Source: Actinomadura citrea (GTDB lineage: Bacteria; Actinomycetota; Actinomycetes; Streptosporangiales; Streptosporangiaceae). Taken from it: 64,000 nucleotides of DNA. The notes under the pieces were generated by a model that saw only the letters and a list, made by a program, of their open reading frames with translations, did not search any database and was not told where the DNA came from. A program made the position numbers and the translations under genes. Numbering within the stretch: position 1 is the stretch's first letter; each line of letters opens with the position of its first letter. This document shows, piece by piece, positions 56,591 through 64,000 of the stretch. The stretch is from NCBI RefSeq assembly GCF_013409045.1, contig NZ_JACCBT010000001.1, positions 5,084,001 to 5,148,000 on the forward strand, written 5' to 3'.

Positions 56591-58450
56591 GTGGGCTTTC
56601 CAGGATCCCGCAGGGTCGTCATCGTCGGAGCGGGCTTGGCCGGAACCGCCACCGCCATACGTCTCATGCAGTTCGCCCGGGAACCTTTACAAGTGGTGCT
56701 GATAGAGCGGCGGCCCGAATATCGCAGTGCGGGCGTGGCCTATCACCGTTCAGGCAACCACTGGCACCACGTCTTCAATATCCAGGCGGGCCGCATGTCG
56801 ATGTTCCGGGAGGACGTCGACGATTTCGTGGACTGGGCGAACACCGAGGCCGACCGGACCGGCTGGCCCCCGAGGTGGAGGGGCTTCACCTTCACCGAGT
56901 CCGGTCCGGCACCCCGCCGGCTCTACGCCGACTACCTGCGCACCCGCCTCACCGAGGCCGCGCGGGAGGCGACGGACGGCGTGGAGTTGCTCGAAGTCGA
57001 CGGCGAGGCGGTCGACATCGCGGTCGGCCCCGGCCGCGCACACGTCGTCGTGGAGACGCACCCCTCGCGATCCGGCGCCGGGCCGGACCCGACCACGATC
57101 GGGGCCGACCACGTCGTCCTCGCGACGGGGCTGGAGGAGCGGGAGCTCCCGTTCGCGGCCGGCGTCAGGGACCACCCCTGCTTCGTCCGGCACCCCTATT
57201 CCGAGCAGGGGATCCAGCGGATCCTCGGCCTCCGGCGGGACGCCGAGGTCGCCATCATCGGCACGCTGCTGAGCGCGTACGACTCGGCCTCACTCCTGCT
57301 GCGGCACGGCCACACCGGGAGGATCCACATGATCTCGCGGTCCGGTCTGACGCTGCGCACATATCCCTCCGACCACCGCCACCACGTCCTCGACCTGCCG
57401 GCGCCACGGCTGCACTCCGACGGCTACGAGGGCCGCGACGAGCTCGTCCGCCTCTTCAGGAGCGAGTGGGAACGGGCCTGCGCCTTCGTCGCCCAGCGGC
57501 ATCCCGGCGTGGCGCCCGCGGTCGTGAGCGAGCGCATCGCCAAGTCCTGGGAGCCCCGGCTGCCCGAGGTCCTCGCCCGGATCCCCTCGGCCGATCTCCG
57601 CGCGCTCCTCGACGGGTACGGGAGCCTGCTGGCCACGCTGCGCGTGAGCGCCGTCCCCCACATCACCGAGCTCGTCGACGCCGCGATGGCGGAGGGCGGG
57701 CCGATCGCCCTCACCACCGGCGCCGTCGGCGGGATCACCGCCACCGAGGCCGGCAGGCTGCGGGTGGCGGTGTCGGGGCCCGCGCCGGCGCGGACGGTCG
57801 AGGCGGACCTCGTGATCTCCAACTTCGGGCGGGAGACCGACTACGAGCGGGTCGGTTCGGCGCTCTGGCGGAACCTGCTGGGCAGGGGGCTCGCCGCGCG
57901 GCACCGGCGGACCGGACGCGGCGTCGAGGTGGACGGCCACGGTTTCCTCCTCGGACCGGCCGGCGTGCGCACCGCCCCGATCACCGTGGTCGGCTGCCCC
58001 CGGGAGGGCGACGAGATCACCCGGTACGGCCGGATGGGCGCGTTCACGTTCAACCTCGCCGCGATCAAGAACCACTCGGTCGGCGTCGCCGCGGTGGTGC
58101 TGCGCCACCTCGAATCGTGCTACGACGAACCGACCGAAACCGTGTCCAAGGCCGTGGCCCACGGTGGGGACGACGAGGTGCGCGCGGCGTTCGCCCGTGC
58201 GGTACGGCTCGACGTGCGCCGGATGGCCGCCCGGCGCCGCCGCGATCGCCGAGCCCTGGCGGAGCGGCTCGATCACGGCCTGAAAGCCCTTCTGAGCACC
58301 GTGATCGCCAACGGCGAGGCCCCCGCGCCGGACGGCGCGCTGCGCTTCGTCGTGAACGCGGCCGCCACGACGAGGCTCAACGACCTGTCCGTGACGCCGC
58401 GGGATCTCCGGTCGATTCTCGAACTCGACGAGCCGCCGGAATCGGGATAG
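56591..58450 (+). CDS. FAD/NAD(P)-binding protein (FAD-NAD(P)-binding family)
   Basis: 619 residues. N-terminal dinucleotide site RRVVIVGAGLAGTATAIRLM, then GVAYHRSGNHWHHVFNIQAGRMSMF, typical of the FAD-NAD(P)-binding (NAD_binding_9) family. A second Rossmann-like site is near EVAIIGTLLSAYDSASLLL. The remaining 350 residues are helical without a clear domain. Members are flavoproteins of mostly unknown substrate, often in secondary-metabolite regions. GGAGGAG at 56577-56583 decides the GTG at 56591; an ATG at 56525 would add 22 unsupported residues. The next gene, 154 bases away on the same strand, is an unusual PEP-utilizing protein. Confidence 0.8.
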   Translation: MGFPGSRRVVIVGAGLAGTATAIRLMQFAREPLQVVLIERRPEYRSAGVAYHRSGNHWHHVFNIQAGRMSMFREDVDDFVDWANTEADRTGWPPRWRGFTFTESGPAPRRLYADYLRTRLTEAAREATDGVELLEVDGEAVDIAVGPGRAHVVVETHPSRSGAGPDPTTIGADHVVLATGLEERELPFAAGVRDHPCFVRHPYSEQGIQRILGLRRDAEVAIIGTLLSAYDSASLLLRHGHTGRIHMISRSGLTLRTYPSDHRHHVLDLPAPRLHSDGYEGRDELVRLFRSEWERACAFVAQRHPGVAPAVVSERIAKSWEPRLPEVLARIPSADLRALLDGYGSLLATLRVSAVPHITELVDAAMAEGGPIALTTGAVGGITATEAGRLRVAVSGPAPARTVEADLVISNFGRETDYERVGSALWRNLLGRGLAARHRRTGRGVEVDGHGFLLGPAGVRTAPITVVGCPREGDEITRYGRMGAFTFNLAAIKNHSVGVAAVVLRHLESCYDEPTETVSKAVAHGGDDEVRAAFARAVRLDVRRMAARRRRDRRALAERLDHGLKALLSTVIANGEAPAPDGALRFVVNAAATTRLNDLSVTPRDLRSILELDEPPESG

Positions 58451-58604
58451 CCGGAAAGCCACATCGGCATTCGGGAGGTGCGTTTCCTCGTCCACGACTG
58501 TCACTCTCTAACCATGCTCTGCCCGGGACGGGACTGACCGCGGATCGCCTTCGAGCGCGGTCGGCCCGCATCGCCAACCGGGACCGGCGAGAGAGAGGAC
58601 GTCC

Positions 58605-59822
58605 GTGAGCCCTCGCGAAGTTTCAGGGGTCGTGCTCGTCGATTCACACCAGCGCTCCGTTCAAGGATCCTGCAATCGCAGCAGAAAACCGGTCGACGGC
58701 ACCATTCTGGTCGTCGATGCACTCGGCCCCGACCTTTACGACGCCATCGTCGCCTGTTCAGCCGTGATCTGCGCGAAAGGCGGCCGGACCGGCCACATGC
58801 AATCCCTTTGCCGCTCGCGTGGAATCCCCGTGCTGCGCGTCGCCCCGTCCGAACTGGACGGGCTCGCCGGCGAGGCCACGGTCCTGCTCGACCGCGCGTC
58901 GGTCGTCCTCGGCGAGGCCGCACCGGCGGCGCCCGCCCCGCGGTGCCCGGACGCCGCCTTCGGCGACGTCGAGTCGATCTGCGTGGTCGTCACCGACACC
59001 GCGGACATCCGGGCGACGAACGCCCTCGCACCGCGCGTCGAGCACGCCGACTCGTTCTTCATCCGCGAGGAGTTCCTCTGCTTCTCCGCCGCCCTGAGCC
59101 CGATCGACTCACTGCGCGCGGGAGTCCGCGAGGCCGAGCGCTACGGCGCCGCGGTGGCGTCAGAGCTCTGCCCGATGGTGCGCGAACTCCTTCCCGGCCA
59201 GCGCCTGATCATGAGGCTCCTCGACCTGCGCTCCGACGACGCCGCCAAGATCACGTCGGGTGACCACGTGGACGACGAGCCGAACCCCGAACTCGGCCGG
59301 CACGGCGCCCGGTGGCTGCTGCGGGAGCGCCGCTACCCCCACGCCTTCCGGGCGCTGCGCCGCCACCTGCGGGACCGGCTGGGCGCGGACGCGGACCGGG
59401 TGCGTTTCGCCGTTCCGTTCATCAACGACCATGACGAGTACGTGCGGCTGCGGCGGTTCCTCGGCCTCGGGGACGAGACGCCGCTCGCCGTCTTCGTCGA
59501 GACGCCGGCCGCCGTGCACTCGGCGGCCGGCTTCTGCGCCTCCGGGGCCTGCGAGCTGTTCGTCGGCACCAAGGACCTGATCCAGTTCTACCTCGCCGCC
59601 GACCGCGGCAACCACCTGGTCTCGTCCGTCTACCAGACGCGGCATCCGGCGGTCCTGGCGGCGCTGCGCCAGGCCGTGGAGTCCGGCCGCGCCGCCGGGG
59701 TCCCGGTCCACGTGTTCGCGCTGGGCGCCGACCTGGACCACTACGCGCGGCACCTTCCGGTGCGCAGGCTCATGATGTGCGCCGCCGAGCTGCGTCACCT
59801 CGCCGCGAGGACGGCGGCCTAG
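58605..59822 (+). CDS. PEP-utilizing protein: phospho-His and PEP-barrel domains only
   Basis: 405 residues. Residues about 1-105 are the swivelling phosphohistidine domain: KGGRTGHMQSLCRSRGIPVL keeps the catalytic His (H64) in an enzyme-I-like GGRTxH. Residues about 120-405 are the PEP-binding barrel: FFIREEFLCF, IMRLLDLRSDD, NPELGRHGARWLL, VPFINDHDEY-like, VFVETPAAVHS and ELFVGTKDLIQFYLAADRGN. No ATP-grasp domain and no HPr-binding helical domain is present, unlike PEP synthase, PPDK and enzyme I. By comparison from memory, the enzyme I Asn of TNDL is Lys here (TKDL), and the Cys of the MCGE motif is missing (region reads VHVFALGADLDHY). Function unknown; a standalone PEP-dependent phosphotransferase or an inactive regulator is possible. 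Confidence 0.75.
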   Translation: MSPREVSGVVLVDSHQRSVQGSCNRSRKPVDGTILVVDALGPDLYDAIVACSAVICAKGGRTGHMQSLCRSRGIPVLRVAPSELDGLAGEATVLLDRASVVLGEAAPAAPAPRCPDAAFGDVESICVVVTDTADIRATNALAPRVEHADSFFIREEFLCFSAALSPIDSLRAGVREAERYGAAVASELCPMVRELLPGQRLIMRLLDLRSDDAAKITSGDHVDDEPNPELGRHGARWLLRERRYPHAFRALRRHLRDRLGADADRVRFAVPFINDHDEYVRLRRFLGLGDETPLAVFVETPAAVHSAAGFCASGACELFVGTKDLIQFYLAADRGNHLVSSVYQTRHPAVLAALRQAVESGRAAGVPVHVFALGADLDHYARHLPVRRLMMCAAELRHLAARTAA

Positions 59823-59826
59823 CGCG

Positions 59827-60165
59827 TCACCCGGCGCCGCCGAAGCCGATCTCGTTGCCCCCCGGGTCGCGGAAGACCACCTTGGTCACGCCGTTCCCGT
59901 ACTCCTCGCGCCGCGCCGGCGCGATGCCCCGCCGGGCGATCCCCGCGACCCGGTCACCGAGATCGTCGACGAACGCGAGCACCAGGGCGTTCCCCGCCCG
60001 CTCCGGGTCCTGCACGATGTAGACGTACCGGTGCTCGGCCACTTCCCACACGGCCTCGATGTCGTTGGGCAGGAACGACGGCTTCCCGCCGAAGAAGCGC
60101 TCGTACCACGGCAGCGCCTCCCCGTAGTCGGTGACGGGGATTCCGGCGAAGAGATCGAGTGACAT
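59827..60165 (-). CDS. VOC-family (glyoxalase-like) protein
   Basis: 112 residues, one vicinal-oxygen-chelate domain: LDLFAGIPVTDYGEALPWYERFFG at the start and VFRDPGGNEIGFGG at the end, with the metal-type Glu in the last motif. It begins MSLDLFAGIP after AGGAGGAAACGC. Members include dioxygenases, isomerases and antibiotic-binding proteins; no substrate can be named. Converges on the PEP-utilizing gene with four bases between the stops. Confidence 0.82.
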   Translation of the reverse strand: MSLDLFAGIPVTDYGEALPWYERFFGGKPSFLPNDIEAVWEVAEHRYVYIVQDPERAGNALVLAFVDDLGDRVAGIARRGIAPARREEYGNGVTKVVFRDPGGNEIGFGGAG

Positions 60166-60412
60166 GCGTTTCCTCCTGCGTCGTGGACGTGTCGCAGGTA
60201 ATGACCACGGCGGTGCCGCCAACTCATCGCCGCCCGCCTTCCGGCGCGTCCCGCCGGCGGGATCGGCGCCCGGCCGGCGGCCGGGCGCCGCGCGTCGTCC
60301 TCTCCAACCCTTTTCCGCCGCCCTCGGCGTCGGCGCCATCCGGCCGGTCGGGCACACTGGCCTGGGCCGGATCTCCGCGACTGGTCGCGAAGTCTCTCGG
60401 AAAGGGATCTTG

Positions 60413-61645
60413 ATGCGCGTTGTCTCCCAGGAGGATCTGGCGCGGGTGCTGGGCGGACTGCCGGGACGGCCCCGGATCGTGGCCGGCGGCAACTTCGCCG
60501 CCCCCCGGCGTGCCCTGCGGATCCTGGACGGCGCGGTCGGCGAGTACCGCCTGTTCATGCTCAACGCCCAGATGGAGGTGCCGGACCGCGAAGGGGTCGA
60601 TCTGGAGACGCCCTTCGTCGGCGCCGGGATGCGCGGCCGCGCGAACCTGCGCTACTTCCCGTCGCGGCTGTCGCTGGTGCCGAACCTGCTGAAGGAGTCG
60701 CTGCCGCCGGACGTGGTGATCGTGCAGACCTCCCCGCCGGCCGGCGGGACGGTCTCGCTCGGCATCGAGGTCAACATCCTGCCCGCGGCCATCGAGGCGG
60801 TCCGCGCGCGCGGCGGCCTGGTCGTCGCGCAGATCAACCCCCGCATGCCCTACACGTTCGGCGACGCCGTCCTGGCGACCGACGAGATCGACCTGGCGAT
60901 CGAGGACGACGAGCCGCTCGCCACCCCGGTCCCCCGGCCGCCCGGCGAGATCGCCCACGAGATCGGCGAGCGGGTGGCCCGGCTCGTCCCGCAGGACGCC
61001 ACCCTGCAGCTCGGCATCGGCGCCATACCGGACGCCGTGCTCTCCTCGCTCCTCGACCGGCGGGGGCTGCGCGTCTGGTCGGAGATGTTCAGCGACGGGG
61101 TGCTGGCGCTGGAGAAGGCGGGCGCGCTCGACGCCGGCTCCCCGATCACCGCGTCCTTCGCCTTCGGAAGCCCGGAGCTGTACGCCTGGGCCGACCGCAA
61201 CGACCGGATCCGGATGCTGCGCACCGAGAAGACCAACGACCCGAGCCTCATCGCCCGCCGGCCCCGGATGGTCTCGGTGAACTCCGCGCTCCAGGTCGAC
61301 CTGTTCGCCCAGGCCAACGCCAGCCGCGTCCGCGGGGCGATCTACTCCGGCTTCGGCGGGCAGACCGACTTCGTCGTCGGCGCGCTGCACTCCCCCGGCG
61401 GGCACGCCGTCATCGCCCTGCCGTCCTGGCATCCGCGCGCGGACGTCTCGACCGTCATCCCGCGCCTCGCCGGTCCGGTCACCTCGTTCCAGCACAGCTA
61501 CATCGTCAGCGAGCGGGGCGCCGCCACCGTCTGGGGGAACGACGCCGCCTCCCAGGCGCAGCAGATCATCGACAACGTCGCCCACCCCTCCGCCCGCGAC
61601 GAGCTGCGCGAGCAGGGCCGGGAGCTCGGCTTCCCGCTGCGCTGA
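60413..61645 (+). CDS. Acetyl-CoA hydrolase/CoA-transferase family protein
   Basis: 410 residues, of the acetyl-CoA hydrolase/4-hydroxybutyrate CoA-transferase family. DVVIVQTSPPAGGTVSLG in the N-terminal half, LQLGIGAIPDAVLSSL and RVWSEMFSDGVLAL in the C-terminal half (catalytic Glu), and GAIYSGFGGQTDFVVGA are family stretches. It moves CoA between short acids. ATG at 60413 is preceded by GGAAAGGGATC, spaced well. Divergent from the VOC gene. Confidence 0.85.
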   Translation: MRVVSQEDLARVLGGLPGRPRIVAGGNFAAPRRALRILDGAVGEYRLFMLNAQMEVPDREGVDLETPFVGAGMRGRANLRYFPSRLSLVPNLLKESLPPDVVIVQTSPPAGGTVSLGIEVNILPAAIEAVRARGGLVVAQINPRMPYTFGDAVLATDEIDLAIEDDEPLATPVPRPPGEIAHEIGERVARLVPQDATLQLGIGAIPDAVLSSLLDRRGLRVWSEMFSDGVLALEKAGALDAGSPITASFAFGSPELYAWADRNDRIRMLRTEKTNDPSLIARRPRMVSVNSALQVDLFAQANASRVRGAIYSGFGGQTDFVVGALHSPGGHAVIALPSWHPRADVSTVIPRLAGPVTSFQHSYIVSERGAATVWGNDAASQAQQIIDNVAHPSARDELREQGRELGFPLR

Positions 61646-61709
61646 CCACCCGACCGCCCCGCGGCGCCTCCGCGTCCCTTCGACGGGACGTCACGAACGC
61701 GCGGACACC

Positions 61710-61740
61710 TATTGGCACATCGCCAATAAGGGTCTAGTGT
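61710..61740 (+). promoter_or_regulatory. lcp promoter with palindromic operator
   Basis: TATTGGC-ACATC-GCCAATA (61710-61728) is a perfect inverted repeat with 7-base arms. It overlaps a good promoter: TTGGCA (61712-61717), 17 bases, TAGTGT (61735-61740). A repressor here would block the -35 of the rubber oxygenase gene. Confidence 0.65.
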
Positions 61741-61819
61741 TCCGATCAGCTCAGGAAACCCGGGGGTGTCCGGCATCGCGATCGGCAGGGCGCCTCCGGC
61801 CCCCAGGAGGAGCGAAGGC

Positions 61820-63061
61820 ATGGACAGACCCAGCAGACGCGACGTGTTGATCTCCGGTGGGGCGCTCGGAACGCTCGGCGCCCTCAGCGTCGCCTCCCCC
61901 GCGCAGGCGTCCACACTGTGGACGTGGTCGCCCAAGGGCTCGGTGGCGGGCGCGGGCAGGGGCGCCGACCCGCGGTGGGTGTGGGACCCGGAGGTCGACG
62001 CGCTGGTCGCCTCGCTGCTCGACCGGGGCGACGTCCCCAAGGTCAACGCGCTGCTGCGCACCTGGACCAAGAACGGCCAGCCGCTGCCGGACGGGCTGCC
62101 GGCGGATCTGCGCGACTTCATGGAACGCGCCCGGCGACTGCCGGCGTGGGCCGACCAGAGCAAGCTGGCCACCGCGTTCGAGTTCAACGAGAAGCGGGGC
62201 CTCTACCTCGGCGTCACCTACGGCTTCGCCAGCGGGATGATGAGCACGGCCATCCCGAAGGAGGCGCGCGCGGTCTACTACTCCAAGGGCGGCGCGGACA
62301 TGAGGGACCGCATCACCAAGACCGCCAAGCTCGGCTACGACATCGGCTCCGAGAAGGCGTTCGAGCCCGACGGCGAGATGATCGTGACCTGCGTCAAGAC
62401 GCGGCTGGTGCACGCCGCCGTGCGCCACCTGCTGCCGAAGTCGCCGTACTGGACCAAGGCGGCCGACGAGAAGATCCCGATCAGCCAGGCGGACATGATG
62501 GTCACCTGGCACAGCCTGCCCACCACCGTCATGCAGAACCTGGTCAGGTGGAAGGTTCCGATCCCGGACGCCGAGTCCGAGGCGTTCCTGCTGTCCTGGC
62601 AGCTCGCCGGGCACATGCTCGGCATCCAGGACGAGTACATCCCGAAGTCGTGGGACGAGGCGAACTCCCAGGCCGGGCAGGTGCTGACCCCGGTGCTCGC
62701 ACCGACGCCCGAGGGCGTCAAGCTGGCCGACATCCTGCTCAACCTCGGCTCCACGATCGACGGCGGCATCCTCACCAAGCCCATCCTCGGCTCGCTCACC
62801 CGCTTCATGCTCGGCAACGAGATCGCCGGGTGGCTGAAGATCCCCCGGGACCCGCTGTGGGACCCGCTCATCCAGACCCTCTGGCCGCCCTTCGTCGCCG
62901 TCCGCGAAGGCCTCCTCGACCTCACCAAGGCGCCGAAGGAGCTGCGGCAGCTCTACTGGGCCTTCGACGAGATCCTCCGCCAGGGCGCCCTGCTCTACCT
63001 GTCCGGATTCAAGACGCCGATCAGCATCGAGATCCCGCAGACCAACAACCCGCACTACTGA
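61820..63061 (+). CDS. lcp: Latex clearing protein (rubber oxygenase), Tat-exported
   Basis: 413 residues. Twin-arginine signal (SRRDVLISGGALGTLGAL), probable cleavage after PAQAS. The mature protein matches the Lcp family (DUF2236 fold): VTCVKTRLVHAAVRHLLP contains the Lys/Thr/Arg set, and ISQADMMVTWHSL contains the heme-ligand His; SWQLAGHMLGIQDEYIP and SIEIPQTN at the end are also typical. Lcp is a secreted b-type heme dioxygenase that cuts poly(cis-1,4-isoprene). ATG at 61820 has GGAGGAGCGAAGGC upstream. The operator described above lies 80-110 bases upstream. Confidence 0.92.
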   Translation: MDRPSRRDVLISGGALGTLGALSVASPAQASTLWTWSPKGSVAGAGRGADPRWVWDPEVDALVASLLDRGDVPKVNALLRTWTKNGQPLPDGLPADLRDFMERARRLPAWADQSKLATAFEFNEKRGLYLGVTYGFASGMMSTAIPKEARAVYYSKGGADMRDRITKTAKLGYDIGSEKAFEPDGEMIVTCVKTRLVHAAVRHLLPKSPYWTKAADEKIPISQADMMVTWHSLPTTVMQNLVRWKVPIPDAESEAFLLSWQLAGHMLGIQDEYIPKSWDEANSQAGQVLTPVLAPTPEGVKLADILLNLGSTIDGGILTKPILGSLTRFMLGNEIAGWLKIPRDPLWDPLIQTLWPPFVAVREGLLDLTKAPKELRQLYWAFDEILRQGALLYLSGFKTPISIEIPQTNNPHY

Positions 63062-63109
63062 TCCGGGACGCCCCGGACCGCGCTCGCGGACCGGACGCAC
63101 CACGCGGAC

Positions 63110-63144
63110 GCCGGGCTCGGAACCGACCGGGGACCGAGCCCGGC
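63110..63144. terminator. Convergent hairpin terminator
   Basis: A perfect 11-base inverted repeat (GCCGGGCTCGG at 63110-63120 and CCGAGCCCGGC at 63134-63144, loop 13) between the ends of lcp and the convergent DUF4132 gene. It can end transcription from both sides. Confidence 0.75.
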
Positions 63145-63161
63145 TTCTCGGTCCCGTCCGG

Positions 63162-64000
63162 CTAGAACGCGCTGCGGACGAGGTCGTGGACGGCCTCGCT
63201 CATGGTGACCGGATCGACCCGGCCGAGCGGCACCGTGTCCTTCGGCGCACGGGCCGGGGCCGGGCCCGCCCACACAGCGTTGATCTTCTGGTCCTCGCCC
63301 TCCCCGTACATGTAGTGGCCCAGGCCGGGGCTCAGGTCGGCCACGACGTACAGGCCGGCCGGGTCGCGCCGGGCGAGCCACCCGCCCGCGAACCCGCCGT
63401 CCGCGTCCACGGACTCCCAACGCCCCTGCGAGTGGCCCTTGGCCTTGCCGTAGGGCAGGACGAGCCCCTCCACCCGGGCGAGCCGGTGCGCGCCGCGCTC
63501 GTCTTCGGTGAGCCGGTGGACGGGCCGTCCGAGCTGCTCGAACGGCTGAAGGATCTCGTAGTCGGCGAACAGTTCGGCCCAGGCGCGCAGGTCGTCGCCC
63601 AGCAGGACCGGATGGGCGATGCCGATGCGGTCGTCCGGCGCGGGCGCGAACGGGTCGTCGCCGACGGTGGCGTAGTCGCGGCCCTCGTCGACGCGGAAGG
63701 CCGTTCCGGAAGCGGTCGTCCACACCAGCCGGCGGACGATGTGCCCGAGCAGCGGGTGGGCGACGAACAGGGTCCGGAAGTCCTCCGGCGTCCAGCTCCG
63801 CCGGGTCGTCATGGCCAGCTCCAGGCGCCTGATCTCCTGGTCGGCGATCGTCCGCAGGTCCTTCCTGAGGCCGGTGAACAGTGCGTGCGCGGCCGGGGCG
63901 AGGGCCGGATCGTCCTTCGGGCCGGGTTTCGGCGCGCTCTTTCGCACCTTGCCGTTCGGCTCCACGACCAGCGGGACGAGTTGCTCGTCGAAGGTCACGG
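63162..64000 (-). CDS. DUF4132-domain protein, C-terminal part
   Basis: The last 278-280 codons of a gene that continues beyond the right edge; the apparent Met at 63998 is probably internal. The region SWTPEDFRTLFVAHPLLGHIVRRLVW and the following FRVDEGRDYATVGDD and AHPVLLGDDLRAWAELFADYEILQPFEQ are characteristic of the DUF4132 C-terminal domain, found in MolR-like WGR proteins. GKAKGHSQGRWESVDADG and LSPGLGHYMYGEGE complete it. Function unknown. Stop at 63162. Confidence 0.75.
   Translation of the reverse strand, partial: VTFDEQLVPLVVEPNGKVRKSAPKPGPKDDPALAPAAHALFTGLRKDLRTIADQEIRRLELAMTTRRSWTPEDFRTLFVAHPLLGHIVRRLVWTTASGTAFRVDEGRDYATVGDDPFAPAPDDRIGIAHPVLLGDDLRAWAELFADYEILQPFEQLGRPVHRLTEDERGAHRLARVEGLVLPYGKAKGHSQGRWESVDADGGFAGGWLARRDPAGLYVVADLSPGLGHYMYGEGEDQKINAVWAGPAPARAPKDTVPLGRVDPVTMSEAVHDLVRSAF

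Overview
This 64 kb window is very GC-rich, uses GTG starts freely, is densely packed and carries no phage or insertion-sequence signature. The gene families (DUF574-type methyltransferases, an Rv1733c-like membrane protein, HsaE/G/F-like enzymes, many twin-arginine-exported proteins) and the rRNA leader sequences point to a soil actinomycete. Actinomadura or a relative in the Streptosporangiales is the best guess. That is inference; comparing the 16S rRNA at 6923-8443 would settle it.

Layout. 1-2981: a truncated PhoX-type exported phosphatase and an arginine/glycine-repeat TPR protein. 3039-8825: a complete rRNA operon on the minus strand (16S-23S-5S), with two near-identical promoters, conserved leader motifs and a terminator. 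9102-13714: small membrane and secreted proteins, a crotonase and a metallophosphoesterase. 13750-22777: a carbohydrate operon on the minus strand (substrate-binding lipoprotein, single-domain ATPase, permease, two FGGY kinases, histidine phosphatase, 2-hydroxyacid dehydrogenase) with a DeoR regulator; the same 17-bp palindrome lies in the operon promoter and upstream of the regulator. 22848-24584: rhodanese, Gfo/Idh/MocA oxidoreductase and a CopD-like membrane protein. 24680-32821: narK-narGHJI for respiratory nitrate reduction. 33016-35868: a large FAD/Fe-S dehydrogenase, divergent from nar.

35882-39496: an IclR regulator divergent from a hydratase / acetaldehyde dehydrogenase / hydroxy-oxovalerate aldolase operon, the lower part of a meta-cleavage or steroid pathway. 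39491-44690: HAD phosphatase, TetR regulator, divergent universal stress protein and Rv1733c-like protein, aquaporin, and an E. coli-type argininosuccinate synthase whose promoter looks leaderless and ArgR-controlled. 44691-45741 is a GC-poorer stretch with no convincing gene, followed by two small related hypotheticals. 46606-50077: acyl-CoA ligase and two divergent paralogous methyltransferases. 50085-54905: a secreted multidomain alpha-N-acetylglucosaminidase (GH89) with a divergent ROK repressor.

54918-64000: a chimeric gene remnant facing a TetR gene across a perfect 12-bp palindrome; an FAD/NAD(P)-binding protein followed by an unusual PEP-utilizing protein that keeps the phospho-His and PEP-barrel domains but lacks any ATP-grasp or HPr-binding domain and appears to lack the catalytic Cys; a VOC protein; a CoA transferase; a latex clearing protein (rubber oxygenase, Lcp) with a palindromic operator over its -35 box; and the C-terminal part of a DUF4132 protein. 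The FAD/PEP-utilizing pair is the best candidate for an undescribed system; the sugar operon and the Lcp operator are the next most checkable.
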